A stretch of DNA of 64,000 nucleotides from Longimicrobium sp. (lineage in GTDB: Bacteria; Gemmatimonadota; Gemmatimonadetes; Longimicrobiales; Longimicrobiaceae), in the NCBI GenBank assembly GCA_036389135.1, contig DASVQP010000041.1, positions 1 through 64,000 of the forward strand, written 5' to 3'. Shown here one piece after another: positions 1 through 8,453 of the stretch (position 1 is the stretch's first letter; each line of letters starts with the position of its first letter). The position numbers and the translations under genes are program-made. The notes beneath the pieces were generated by a model. The model worked only from the letters and a program-made list of their open reading frames with translations. It had not been told where the DNA came from and did not search any database.

Positions 1-1724
1 TGGATGCCGCTGCCGCGCGCCTCGGCGATCGCCTGGCGCGAGTCCTCCACGCCGTAGCGGCCGTCGTAGGCGTCCTCGTCGTTGGGCTTGCCGTCGGAGA
101 GGATCAGGAGGAGGCGGTGGCCGGCGGGCTGCTGGCGGAGCTGCGCGGTGGCGTGGCGGATGGCGGCGCCCAGGCGCGTGTAGCCCTCGGGGCGAAGCGC
201 GTCCACCCGGCGCAGCACCGCCTCGCCGTTGCGCTCGTCGAAGCCCTTGATCTGGCGAATGCGGACGTTGCTCGCCGTGGTGCCGGAGAAGGTGAGGATG
301 GAGTAGGGATCGCCCAGGCCGTCGAGCGCCGCGCCGGTGAGGAGGAGGGCGAGCTTCTCCACCTCGAGGATGCTGTGCTTGCCGAAGACCTCGGCGGTGG
401 AGCCGCTCACGTCCACCAGCAGGGTGATGGCGACGTCGCGGCGCGCGGGGATGACGGAGGTGTAGAGCCGGTCGTCGGCGCCGGCGCCGGCGCGAAGGTC
501 GGTGAGCATGCGCACGCAGGCGGCAAGGTCCAGCTCGTCGCCGCGGTTCTGGCGCGGGATCTGGACGCGGCGCGCGCGCAGCCGCTCGAACTGCTGGCGC
601 ACGCGGCGGGCGAGCGCCGCGTTGCGCCGCAGCGCCTCCACGCACCACGCGCCATCCGCCTCGTCGCTGGGGTGCAGGCGCACGATTGCGCCCGGCGTGC
701 GGTAGCGCCCCGCCGCGTAGTCCCACTCCGGGTAGGGAAAGACGGTCTTCGTTGGCCGCTCCGGAACGACCTCCGTGCGCTCGCCGGAGTCGGCGTCGCT
801 GACGTGCGAGTCACCCGCGCCGCCTTCGGACGGGTCGTCCCGCGGAGTGCCGGCGCGTGCCGGGTTCGTGCCGGCGTCGGAGGAGGCGCCAGGGTTGTGC
901 GCCATGATCTCCGGCGCGCCGGCCCGCGGGTCCAGCCCCACCGAGGTCATGAAGCCCATCAGCCAGCGCGGTAGGCTTCCGGCCTGTGGACGCGGCGGGG
1001 CGAAGGGATTCTGCTCGCTCGCGGCCAGGGTCGCGGGGGCGATGGCGGAGGGGAGCACCGAGCCCCAGAACTCGACCGGCGGAATGCCGTGGTAGCGCCC
1101 CGCGCCTCGGATGCGGGCGGCGGCGTCGCGGGCGCGGCGCAGCGAGTCGTGCGGCGTGTCGCATCCCGCCAGGCTCGGCGGTGGGGCGGATACGTCGGCC
1201 GCCAGGAGCTCGCGTACGATCGACTCCACCTCGCGCGCGGCGGCTCCCCGCGGGTGCTGGTCGCCGCGGCGTGCGCGTTCCGCCAGGCGCTCGGCGGCGA
1301 GGGCGCCGCGCAGGCCGGGAACCCGCTCCGCGACGGCGGCATCGACGGCGGCGCTCTCGAAGAGGAGGTACAGGTCCCGCTCCAGCGCGTCCTTGCGCCC
1401 CGGCGCGAGCACCGCCGTCCCGCGCGCGACGCGCTCCGCCTGCGCCAGCGCCATCAGGCGGTAGCGCCCGACCGCGTCCTCGCCCGGCAGCTCGGCGGGG
1501 AGGAGGATGCGCTCGCCGTCGTTTGCGGGGCCGGGGCGCTCGGTCCGGCGCAGGCGCTTCGGTGGCGGCGCGGGGGAGATTAGGATGGGGCGGCCATACA
1601 GCGCGGCGATCAGCAGCTCCAGCCGGCGGCTGACCTCGGGGAGGCGCACGCCGTCGCGCGGCGCCTCCTCCGGGCGCAGGAGGGCCGCGGCGCGGCGCCG
1701 GGCGAAAAACGCGCGGAGTCCCAC
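1..1724 (-). CDS. norD: NorD-like VWA protein, nitric oxide reductase activation (3' end outside window)
   Basis: Reading the minus strand from a GTG at 1724 gives an uninterrupted frame of 574 codons that leaves the window at position 1. The last third is a von Willebrand A domain. Its MIDAS motif DVSGST lies near residue 437, and LILSDGKPND follows about 115 residues later. The N-terminal half is Arg/Ala/Glu-rich and helical, as in the NorD/CbbO family. In that family the VWA protein works with a MoxR-type ATPase to insert metal cofactors into, or activate, nitric oxide reductase. The GTG lies 4 nt after the norQ stop, so the two are co-transcribed. The GTG start is chosen on this spacing. 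The catalytic nor subunits are not in view, so assignment to NO reductase rather than a CbbQO-type target rests on the norQ-norD pairing. Confidence 0.85.
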   Translation of the reverse strand, partial: MGLRAFFARRRAAALLRPEEAPRDGVRLPEVSRRLELLIAALYGRPILISPAPPPKRLRRTERPGPANDGERILLPAELPGEDAVGRYRLMALAQAERVARGTAVLAPGRKDALERDLYLLFESAAVDAAVAERVPGLRGALAAERLAERARRGDQHPRGAAAREVESIVRELLAADVSAPPPSLAGCDTPHDSLRRARDAAARIRGAGRYHGIPPVEFWGSVLPSAIAPATLAASEQNPFAPPRPQAGSLPRWLMGFMTSVGLDPRAGAPEIMAHNPGASSDAGTNPARAGTPRDDPSEGGAGDSHVSDADSGERTEVVPERPTKTVFPYPEWDYAAGRYRTPGAIVRLHPSDEADGAWCVEALRRNAALARRVRQQFERLRARRVQIPRQNRGDELDLAACVRMLTDLRAGAGADDRLYTSVIPARRDVAITLLVDVSGSTAEVFGKHSILEVEKLALLLTGAALDGLGDPYSILTFSGTTASNVRIRQIKGFDERNGEAVLRRVDALRPEGYTRLGAAIRHATAQLRQQPAGHRLLLILSDGKPNDEDAYDGRYGVEDSRQAIAEARGSGI

Positions 1725-1728
1725 GGTG

Positions 1729-2580
1729 TCAGAAGGTGGCGGCGACCAGGTCCGAGATCGCGGCCAGGAGGTCGGGGTCGTCGGTGAGGGGCGCGACGAA
1801 GGCCGCGCGGCACGCGGTGGGCGCGTCGATGCCGCCCGCCATCAGCCGGGCGGTCGCCACCAGCAGGCGGGTGCTCGGCACTTCGGCCAGCCCCTGGTCG
1901 CGCAGGCGCCGCACCCCGGCCGCCAGCTTCACCAGCCGCCGCGCGTCCGCCACGTCGACGCCGCCCTCGTGCGCCACGATCTCCGCCTCGCGCTCGGCGG
2001 GGGGGAAGTCGAATTCCAGCGCCACGAACCGCTGGCGGGTGCTCGGCTTCAGGTCCTTCATGGCGTGCTGGTAGCCCGGGTTGTACGAGATGACGAGCTG
2101 GAATCCGGGCGCGGCCTCAATGATCTCCCCCGTCTTCTCGATGGGAAGGAGGCGCCGGTCGTCGGTGAGCGGGTGGATGACGACCACGGTGTCCTGCCGC
2201 GCCTCCACCACCTCGTCAAGGTAGCAGATCGCCCCCTGACGCACCGCCGTGGTGAGCGGGCCGTCCACCCAAACCGTCTCGCCGCCGCGGATCAGGTAGC
2301 GCCCCGTGAGGTCGCTGGCCGAGAGGTCGTCGTGGCACGCCACCGTCACCAGCGGCCGCTTGAGCCGCCACGCCACGTGCTCCACGAAGCGCGTCTTTCC
2401 GCACCCGGTGGGGCCCTTGAGCATCACCGGCAGCCCCCGCGCGTGGCACCGCTCGAAGACGCTCACCTCGTCCCCCGAGGCGACGTAGAACGGCTCCGGG
2501 CCGGACGGCGGACGCAGCGGTGCGTTCTCGTGCGCCGCCGTTTCCGTCATGCGCGTGTAGGCCGGCGAACTATCGATCAT
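1729..2580 (-). CDS. norQ: NorQ/CbbQ-family MoxR AAA+ ATPase
   Basis: This 283-aa protein is a single-domain AAA+ ATPase of the CbbQ/NirQ/NorQ/GpvN family, which remodels a partner enzyme together with a VWA protein. Visible motifs are Walker A GPTGCGKT (about residues 56-63), the SDLTGRYL segment near 88-95, Walker B-like [11 protein letters not shown], and the family-typical [14 protein letters not shown] followed by [17 protein letters not shown]. Length is normal for the family (260-290). An alternative ATG at 2550 would remove ten poorly conserved residues. Neither start has a convincing Shine-Dalgarno. It is the first gene of a norQ-norD unit running left. Confidence 0.88.
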   Translation of the reverse strand: MIDSSPAYTRMTETAAHENAPLRPPSGPEPFYVASGDEVSVFERCHARGLPVMLKGPTGCGKTRFVEHVAWRLKRPLVTVACHDDLSASDLTGRYLIRGGETVWVDGPLTTAVRQGAICYLDEVVEARQDTVVVIHPLTDDRRLLPIEKTGEIIEAAPGFQLVISYNPGYQHAMKDLKPSTRQRFVALEFDFPPAEREAEIVAHEGGVDVADARRLVKLAAGVRRLRDQGLAEVPSTRLLVATARLMAGGIDAPTACRAAFVAPLTDDPDLLAAISDLVAATF

Positions 2581-2620
2581 CCGTATATCGCATCAAGGGT
2601 GTTCGTGTGGATCAACCTGA

Positions 2621-2642
2621 AGGGGCGCGATTCATCACGCCC
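2621..2642. repeat. degenerate copy of the GGGGCGCGAT-type palindromic repeat
   Basis: AGGGGCGCGATTCATCACGCCC upstream of norQ is an imperfect copy of the intergenic palindrome seen intact at 31783, 48900 and 63850. Confidence 0.55.
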
Positions 2643-2706
2643 GTGCCTGCCGCGCCTTCGCAATCTTGCACCCGCCGCCGACATCGGACGCAACGGCGGT
2701 CATCGA

Positions 2707-3561
2707 TCAGGGCTGGCCCGTTGCCGCCGGACGGCGCGCGAGTCCCTGCGCCTCCATCCAGAAGTAGAGCGCGTCCACCCAGTGGTCGCTGCTGGTGCCC
2801 TGCTTGTGCATGCCGAATCCGTGGCCGCCCGCGCTGAAGTTGTGCACCTCCGGCCTGTGCCCCGCGGCCATGAGCGCATCGCGGAACCGCACCACCAGCC
2901 GCTGCGACACCGCATCGTCCTGGGCCCACGCCATGAACGTGGGCGGCAGCTTCGCGGGGATCGCGGGGATCACGCCGAACGGTCCCCCGTAGATCATCGC
3001 CGCGAAGTTGGGACGCGCCGCGCTGTCGGCCTGCAGCAGCGCCCCGCTGGCCACCATGCCTCCGGCGGAGAAGCCGACGAAGCCCACGCGGTCGGGCGAG
3101 ATCCCCCACTCGGCCGCGCGCTGCCGCACCACCCGGAGCGCCTGGATCCCGTCGGCGATGCCGTAGCGGCCGGAGGTGTCCATGTCCATCTGCGGGATGC
3201 CGCTCGTGCGCTTCTCCACCGTGCGGTACTTGAGCACGAAGGCGGCGATCCCCCGCTCCTGGAGCCAGCGCGCCAGGTCGGTCCCCTCACGGCTGACCGC
3301 CAGCGCGACGAACCCGCCGCCCGGCGCGATGATGACGCCCGTCCCCGTCGCCTTCGACGGCTCCGGAAGGTACGCGGTCAGCGTCGGCGACACGACGTTG
3401 ATGATCACGGTGCCGACCGGCGTGTTCTCGACCGTCACCTCCCTGTGCGTCCACCGCTCCGACTCGGGCGCCGCGCCGGGCCACACGTTCACGACCTGCG
3501 CGTGCCCCTGGCCCAGCGTGAATACGAGCGCCGCCGTGCTGATGATGATGCTTCTGAGCAT
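2707..3561 (-). CDS. secreted alpha/beta hydrolase (esterase/lipase-like)
   Basis: This 284-aa protein has an N-terminal signal peptide ending near GHAQ (residues 1-22) and then an alpha/beta hydrolase fold. The oxyanion-type loop reads IIAPGGGF. The nucleophile elbow is GFSAGG (Ser near 168). An acidic residue sits in WAQDDAVS and the His in SAGGHGFGMH, giving a complete Ser-Asp-His triad. The pattern matches secreted acetylxylan/carbohydrate esterases and BD-FAE-like hydrolases. Substrate cannot be told from sequence. The ATG at 3561 follows an AGAGGGAGGGAC purine run, a good ribosome site. It is probably monocistronic. Confidence 0.85.
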   Translation of the reverse strand: MLRSIIISTAALVFTLGQGHAQVVNVWPGAAPESERWTHREVTVENTPVGTVIINVVSPTLTAYLPEPSKATGTGVIIAPGGGFVALAVSREGTDLARWLQERGIAAFVLKYRTVEKRTSGIPQMDMDTSGRYGIADGIQALRVVRQRAAEWGISPDRVGFVGFSAGGMVASGALLQADSAARPNFAAMIYGGPFGVIPAIPAKLPPTFMAWAQDDAVSQRLVVRFRDALMAAGHRPEVHNFSAGGHGFGMHKQGTSSDHWVDALYFWMEAQGLARRPAATGQP

Positions 3562-3651
3562 GTCCCTCCCTCTGGTGAGCGACTCCGCCCCGGCCGGGCG
3601 CCTTCCCCTTCCAACCCGACGAACGGCGATTCGATGCGTGGACAGCGGCCG

Positions 3652-4248
3652 CTACTGCTTTGTCACCGGGTAGCGCAGGTGCGTGACGCCGGCGCCCGCG
3701 ATCACCGTCGGGTTGCCGAGCACCGCCGGCGTGCCGGCGAGGTGGTCGAAGAGCCGGACCCCGGAGCCAAGCAGGACCGCCGCGATGTCGACGTGGATCT
3801 CGTCGAGAAGGCCGGCATTCAGGCACTGCTGGATGGTGTCGGCGCCGTGGACCCCGACCGACTTCCCGGCGGCGGCGGCTCTGGCCCGGGCCACGGCGCT
3901 TTCGATGCCATCCGTCACGAAGTGGACGCTCGAATCGGGCCGCGGCCATCCGGCGGGGATGCTGTGGGCGAGTACGAACGCGGGTCCCCAGGCGTGGTTT
4001 CCGCCCCAGCCGTGCGCGACCTCGAAGGTGCGCCGGCCCGTGAGCACGGCACCCAGTTCGGACCAGAGGCCGCGCAGGTGCTCGGCGCTCGGCGCGGACA
4101 CCCTGAACGTCAAGGCGTCCGCCCCTCCGGTGACGAATTCGACGTCGCCCGAGTTGAAGTACCAGTCGAACACCTCGCCTACGCCATCGTTGGCATCGGC
4201 TACGTAGCCGTCGAGCGACATGGACATGATCGCGACCACTTTCGACAT
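3652..4248 (-). CDS. dihydrofolate reductase-family protein (RibD C-terminal-like)
   Basis: This 198-aa protein has the RibD_C/DHFR-like reductase fold found in many small oxidoreductases. It begins with the family-typical MSMSLDGYVAD. It continues through LTGRRTFEVAHGW and the nucleotide-binding GADTIQQCLNAGLLDEIHVDIAAVLLGSG. It ends at the usual point after an ALGNPTVI-like strand. Proteins of this group bind NADPH, but many have unknown substrates and do not replace FolA. It lies between two secreted-protein genes on the same strand with no obvious operon logic. Confidence 0.85.
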   Translation of the reverse strand: MSKVVAIMSMSLDGYVADANDGVGEVFDWYFNSGDVEFVTGGADALTFRVSAPSAEHLRGLWSELGAVLTGRRTFEVAHGWGGNHAWGPAFVLAHSIPAGWPRPDSSVHFVTDGIESAVARARAAAAGKSVGVHGADTIQQCLNAGLLDEIHVDIAAVLLGSGVRLFDHLAGTPAVLGNPTVIAGAGVTHLRYPVTKQ

Positions 4249-4357
4249 CTACACGTTCCTTTCGATGGTGGAGACTGCGCTCGAGGCTCGCATATGGACG
4301 ACGAAGAAGTGCTACGCGAATCGACACCGGCGGATCCCTGCCCGTCCGCGCGCCGCG

Positions 4358-4969
4358 TCACCGGCCGGGGACGTCGGGGATGCGCGTGTCCACGGCGACC
4401 CAGTTCAGCTCCCACGTCCTGCCCCCGTCGTTCGAAAACGACTGTTCGAAGCGGCACGACGTGGGGGTGATGTCCTTGATGACGAAGCGCACCAGGATCG
4501 CCCGCCCGTTCAGCGTCTCGTGGCTGTAGAACTCGCCGCGCCCGTCCCTGAACTCGCCGATGGTCGGCACGGCCAGCGCCCCGTCGCTGGCGTTGGCGAA
4601 GTTCAGCGTCCACTGGCGGGTCGCCGGATTATAGGTGCGCAGGCTGAGGCCCCGGAAGTGCCCCGCGGGCCCATCCGCCACCAGCTCCACCAGGTTGGCG
4701 CGCCCGTCCCACACCTTGCGCACGACGGTCGTCCCCTCGTAGTCCACCCAGGTGGTCGATCCGGTGAGGGGGCGCAGCCGGCGGGAGAGGCGCGTCTTCC
4801 AGGTGCCGATCTCGAAGTCGAAGTCCCGCTGCCCATCGCGCTCCGGCCGCGGCTGGTGCGCGGGCGCATCGGCCGGCCGCACGCTGCCCTGCGCGAGGGC
4901 ATCGGTGGATACCGCGACGGCCAGGCACAGCGCCAGCCGGAGAGGGAGCTTCCCACATCTGTTCATCAT
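4358..4969 (-). CDS. secreted conserved protein, DUF1579-like (function unknown)
   Basis: The product is about 203 aa, starting at the Met-Met pair at 4969/4966. That choice puts a normal signal peptide (KLPLRLALCLAVAVSTDALAQ) at the N-terminus; longer upstream readings add only Arg/Ala-rich sequence. The mature part has the shape FDFEIGTWKT ... LTGSTTWVDYEGT ... LRTYNPATRQWTLNFANASDG, a calycin-like beta-rich pattern. It is often seen in periplasmic proteins annotated DUF1579 or simply hypothetical. No catalytic motif is visible. It is divergently arranged with the DinB gene to its right. Confidence 0.7.
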   Translation of the reverse strand: MMNRCGKLPLRLALCLAVAVSTDALAQGSVRPADAPAHQPRPERDGQRDFDFEIGTWKTRLSRRLRPLTGSTTWVDYEGTTVVRKVWDGRANLVELVADGPAGHFRGLSLRTYNPATRQWTLNFANASDGALAVPTIGEFRDGRGEFYSHETLNGRAILVRFVIKDITPTSCRFEQSFSNDGGRTWELNWVAVDTRIPDVPGR

Positions 4970-5124
4970 CGTGCTCGCATCGTGGTGGGTGGCAGGGAGA
5001 ACTTCGCGTCGTACGACACTTGCGCGGAGCCTGATAGCGGGGGCGGCGGCGCGGCCCGATGCACACGCGGGCAACTGAGCTCCGAGGGCGCTTCTCGCAT
5101 CCTCTTCACCTCTACCAGACGATC

Positions 5125-5649
5125 ATGAACTTCGACGTCGCCGCGGGTACCGCGATCCTGGAGCGAACGCCGCACGTGCTGCGCGCGATGCTCGGCGGCC
5201 TTCCCGATGTCTGGACCAGGGCCGATGAAGGGCCGGACACGTGGAGTGCGTACGTGGTCCTCGGGCACCTGGTCCATGGGGAGCGCACCGATTGGGTCGA
5301 GCGTGCGCGCATCATCCTCGCCCAGGGGCCGGAGCGGCGCTTCACCCCGTTCGACCGCTTCGCCCAGCTCCGGGAAGGCCAGGACAGGCCGGTCGCCGCG
5401 CTGCTGGACGAATTCGCCACGCTCCGCGCGCAGAATCTGGCCACGCTCGCCGGATGGCGCCTGACGGACGCGCATCTCGCGCTCACGGGAGAGCACCCGG
5501 CGCTGGGCACCGTCACGCTGCGCCAGCTTCTCGCAACCTGGACGGCGCACGACCTCGGCCACATCGCGCAGATCGCGCGTGTGATGGCGCGGCAGTACCG
5601 CGACGAGGTCGGACCGTGGCGGCAGTATCTCACCATCATGGACCGGTGA
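5125..5649 (+). CDS. DinB-family four-helix metal-binding protein
   Basis: The predicted product is 174 aa from the ATG at 5125. The frame is open further upstream to 5059, but that extension is low-complexity. The family signature is present as three spaced histidine segments: His in VLGHLVHGE (helix 2), and TAHDLGHIAQIARVMARQY near residues 140-160. These correspond to the metal-binding His triad of DinB/YfiT-like proteins. Such proteins often act as thiol-dependent transferases or are stress-induced with no known role. Confidence 0.82.
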   Translation: MNFDVAAGTAILERTPHVLRAMLGGLPDVWTRADEGPDTWSAYVVLGHLVHGERTDWVERARIILAQGPERRFTPFDRFAQLREGQDRPVAALLDEFATLRAQNLATLAGWRLTDAHLALTGEHPALGTVTLRQLLATWTAHDLGHIAQIARVMARQYRDEVGPWRQYLTIMDR

Positions 5650-5665
5650 GCCGCCGTCCGATGGT

Positions 5666-6523
5666 CTACCTGATTTCACACGGAGAACGCGGCGGTGAGG
5701 AGAAAGGCACAGAGGTCCTCCGTGCCTTTCCCTGTCCCTCCGCGGCCTCTGTGTGAGGCTGCTTTTTCTCGTGCAGCAGCATGCGCGCGAGGAGGCGGCG
5801 GGCTTCGGCGTCGTGGGGCATCAGCTCGACCAGCATGCGCGTCAGGCGGATCGCTTCGCGGCGCAGGTCGCCGGCGAAATGCCCTTCGTCGAACATCAGG
5901 CGCAGGACCTTGCGGACGGCCTCGGCGCGCTCGGCCAGCAGGTGGGCGGGAGGGACGCGAAAGGGGATGGGTGCCTTGCGGATCTTGCTCTTGGCGCGCA
6001 CCAGGCGCTTCGACATCGTCATCTCGGACACGCGGAACACGCGCGCGATGGCGCTCGTGCTCAGGCCGGCGACCGCGCGCAGCGCCAGTGCGACGCCCGT
6101 ATCCGATGGCAGCGCGGGGTGGCAGCAGGCGAAGATCAGGCGCAGCCGATCGTCGGGGATGGCGTGCGGCTCCCATTCGTCGTGCGGGCTCGCCGGCTCG
6201 TCCAGATGCCAGAGCCGGATCGCCTGCTGAAGCTTGTCCTTGCCGAGTGCATCGCGCCGGCGCCGGTCGATGGCGCGGTTGCGCGCCGTCGTCGTGAGCC
6301 AGGCGCCGGGGCGGCGCGGCACGCCATCCGCCGGCCAGCGCTCCACGGCCCTGGCGAACGCGTCCTGGGCGCACTCCTCCGCCAGATCCCAGTCGCCCGT
6401 AATGCGGATGAGGGTCGCGACGATCTGGCCCCACTGCTCGCGAAACGCCTCCGAAACGGCATCGGCCACGTCAGGCGTCGGCGTGAAAGCTCGGACCGGA
6501 TGCGCGGCGGGTGCGGGAAGCAT
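5666..6523 (-). CDS. ECF sigma factor of the ECF42/SigJ-like type, C-terminally truncated
   Basis: Residues 25-170 form an intact ECF sigma core. Region 2 contains DWDLAEECAQDAFARAVERWP and GAWLTTTARNRAIDRRRR. Region 4 contains LALRAVAGLSTSAIARVFRVSE. The linker (IPDDRLRLIFACCHPAL) and the start of the C-terminal extension (LRLMFDEGH, LTRMLVELMPHDAEARRLLARMLLHE) identify the ECF42 group. Proteins of that group are about 400 aa and end in a TPR-like domain. Here the frame ends at 285 aa. The last 30 residues (from KKQPHTEAAEGQ on) are translated from a dispersed CACAGAGG-type hairpin repeat, so roughly 120-150 residues of the extension are missing. It may be a decaying gene or a sigma factor freed from its extension. 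The latter is doubtful, because the extension has been reported to be needed for ECF42 activity. Confidence 0.85.
   Translation of the reverse strand: MLPAPAAHPVRAFTPTPDVADAVSEAFREQWGQIVATLIRITGDWDLAEECAQDAFARAVERWPADGVPRRPGAWLTTTARNRAIDRRRRDALGKDKLQQAIRLWHLDEPASPHDEWEPHAIPDDRLRLIFACCHPALPSDTGVALALRAVAGLSTSAIARVFRVSEMTMSKRLVRAKSKIRKAPIPFRVPPAHLLAERAEAVRKVLRLMFDEGHFAGDLRREAIRLTRMLVELMPHDAEARRLLARMLLHEKKQPHTEAAEGQGKARRTSVPFSSPPRSPCEIR
5675..5765. repeat. CACAGAGG/CCTCTGTG hairpin repeat fused to the sigma-factor 3' end
   Basis: Outer arms TCACACGGAGAACGCGG and CCGCGGCCTCTGTGTGAGG flank an inner palindrome of AAAGGCAC and GTGCCTTT. It is the same family as 15731-15815, 43092-43135 and 54906-55000. 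Confidence 0.75.
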
Positions 6524-6598
6524 CGGCAGGGAGTCGCGGGGACACGTGAGGCCGCGCGGTAGCTTTTTCCCGCGCCTGGTGTGATATCTAGTAACCAG

Positions 6599-6747
6599 GT
6601 GGCATCACGACCAGCGCCAATTCGGCCACATCATACCAGTCCACTTTGGCATGGTCCCTCTCGTCGCCGGGGCTCGCGATGTCCACCTGGGCGAGCGCCA
6701 TTCGTCAACAAGCTGAAGCCGGCCCGCGTGGCATCACGACCAGCGCC
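6599..6747. promoter_or_regulatory. 20-bp direct repeat pair upstream of the mocR-type gene, possible operator
   Basis: GTGGCATCACGACCAGCGCC occurs identically at 6599-6618 and 6728-6747, the second copy ending 22 nt before the start codon at 6770. Between them lies CCAGTCCACTTTGGCATGG. MocR/PdxR-type regulators often bind direct repeats at their own promoters, so an autoregulatory operator is plausible. This 246-nt gap also separates the gene from the divergent sigma-factor gene. Confidence 0.45.
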
Positions 6748-6769
6748 CCCCGAACGACGGCACCGAGGC

Positions 6770-8359
6770 ATGTCAGCGCAGAGCCAGAAACGGCGGGCAC
6801 GGCGCGCGTCGCGGCACCCGACCCCGTTCATCGTGCTCGATCCGGGGCACCGCGATCCGCTTCACCGGCAGCTCTACAACGCCATCCGCATGGCGATCGT
6901 GAGCGGGCGCCTGCCGGCAGGCTCGCGGCTGCCGTCCACGCGCGCGCTGGCGACGGAGACGGGCGTGTCGCGCGTCACCGTCTCCGCCGCGTTCGACCAG
7001 CTGCGGGCGGAGGGGTACGTGGAGGCGCGGACGGGCTCGGGCACATTCGTGCGCGATGGGCTTCCGGACGATGCGCTGCACACCCGGCGTTCTGCGCTCC
7101 GGCGCACGCCGCCGAGCACGGCGCCGCACGCCGCCACGGTCGTGCCCGCCGCGCGCCCGGTGGGCCCGACCGGCACCTCCGCGTTCCGCATCGGGCTGCC
7201 GGCGCTGGACCTGTTTCCGGTGGGGCTCTGGGCCAGGATCGCGGCGCGGCGCTGGCGCGGGGTGGCGGGCGAGGAGGCGGAGCGGCTGCTCGGGTACGGA
7301 TATCCGATGGGGTACGATCCGTTGCGGAAGGCGATCGCCGACTACGTGACCCTCTCGCGCGGCGTGCGGTGCGAGGCGCGCCAGGTGATCGTGACGTCGG
7401 GCGCGCAGCAGGCGCTCGACCTCGTCGCGCGCGTGCTGCTCAAGCCGGGCGAGGCGGCGTGGCTGGAGGACCCCGGCTACTTCGGCGCGCGCGAGACGCT
7501 CAGGGCGGCGGGCGCGGTCATCGTCCCGGTGCCGGTGGACGGCGACGGGCTCGACACCGCCGCGGGCGAGGCGCTGAACCCCACGGCGCGACTCGCCTAC
7601 GTCTCACCCTCGTACCAGTTCCCGCTCGGCGCCACCATGACGATGCAGCGGCGGCTGGCGCTGCTCGACTGGGCGGGACGCGCGGGCGCCTGGATCGTGG
7701 AGGACGACTACGACGGCGAGTTCAGGTACGTCGGCAGGCCGCTGGCATCGCTGCAGGGGCTGGATGCGGAGCGGAGCGCCGCCGGCGGCGTCCCCGGCCG
7801 CGTGCTGTACGTGGGGACCTTCAGCAAGACGCTCTTCCCCGCGCTGCGGCTGGGCTACGTCATCGTCCCCGAGGCGCTCGTGGACACCTTTGCCGCGGCC
7901 AAGGCGGCGGCGGACCGGCACACCGCGACGGTCGAGCAGGCGGTCCTCACGGATTTCATCGAGGAAGGGCACTACACGCGTCACGTGCGCCGCATGCGCC
8001 TCGTGTACGCATCCCGCCAGGCGGCGCTGATCGCCGCCGCGTCCACGCACCTCTCCCGCTGGCTCGACCTGCGCCCCGCCGCGGCCGGGATGCACCTCGT
8101 CGGCTGGCTCCGCCCGGACGTGCTCGGCGGCGTCACCGACGAAGAGCTGTCGGAGGCCGCGCTCGCCGCCGGAGTCTTCGTCACGCCGCTCTCGTCCTAC
8201 CGCACGCCGGCTCTCGACGGCGACGAACACCCCACCCCGCCGGGAGGGCTCGTCTTCGGCTACGCGGGATGCTCGGACGCGATGATCTGGGATGGCGCTC
8301 GGCGGCTCGGGCGGGCGATCGAGGCGCACCTGGAGCGCCGGTCCTCCACGCGAGCCTGA
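6770..8359 (+). CDS. MocR/PdxR-family GntR regulator with aminotransferase domain
   Basis: This protein is 529 aa. Residues about 20-95 are a GntR winged helix (RDPLHRQLYNAIRMAIVSG, SRLPSTRALATETGVSRVTV, YVEARTGSGTFV). Residues about 135-520 are a fold-type I aminotransferase domain. Its PLP lysine is K353 in GTFSKTLFPALRLGY, and VTSGAQQALDL and IVEDDYDGEFRY lie before it. Such proteins sense PLP, amino acids or GABA and regulate a nearby or divergent gene. No pdxST or gab genes are adjacent. The ATG at 6770 is chosen because the open sequence before it covers the repeat-containing promoter region. The divergent neighbour is the truncated sigma factor. Confidence 0.9.
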   Translation: MSAQSQKRRARRASRHPTPFIVLDPGHRDPLHRQLYNAIRMAIVSGRLPAGSRLPSTRALATETGVSRVTVSAAFDQLRAEGYVEARTGSGTFVRDGLPDDALHTRRSALRRTPPSTAPHAATVVPAARPVGPTGTSAFRIGLPALDLFPVGLWARIAARRWRGVAGEEAERLLGYGYPMGYDPLRKAIADYVTLSRGVRCEARQVIVTSGAQQALDLVARVLLKPGEAAWLEDPGYFGARETLRAAGAVIVPVPVDGDGLDTAAGEALNPTARLAYVSPSYQFPLGATMTMQRRLALLDWAGRAGAWIVEDDYDGEFRYVGRPLASLQGLDAERSAAGGVPGRVLYVGTFSKTLFPALRLGYVIVPEALVDTFAAAKAAADRHTATVEQAVLTDFIEEGHYTRHVRRMRLVYASRQAALIAAASTHLSRWLDLRPAAAGMHLVGWLRPDVLGGVTDEELSEAALAAGVFVTPLSSYRTPALDGDEHPTPPGGLVFGYAGCSDAMIWDGARRLGRAIEAHLERRSSTRA

Positions 8360-8453
8360 CGGATACGTGCATCCGGCATCCTGTCCTTCTCCGCGCCGCC
8401 CGCTCGTCGGTGTGGCAGAGACCCGCTCCAGCGCCTCCACCCTGAACAGCCCC

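Noticed and set aside
2560-2600. FNR/NNR-type box before norQ
   Set aside because: Only a TTGAT half-site (in TTGATGCGATATAC, minus strand) is visible. The second half of TTGAT-N4-ATCAA is missing, so no nitric oxide or oxygen regulator site can be claimed.
1507-4470. A 987-codon open frame on the plus strand across norD, norQ and the esterase region
   Set aside because: It is antisense to three well-supported genes, is His/Arg/Pro-rich with no domain pattern, and arises because GC-rich codon usage leaves the opposite frame open.
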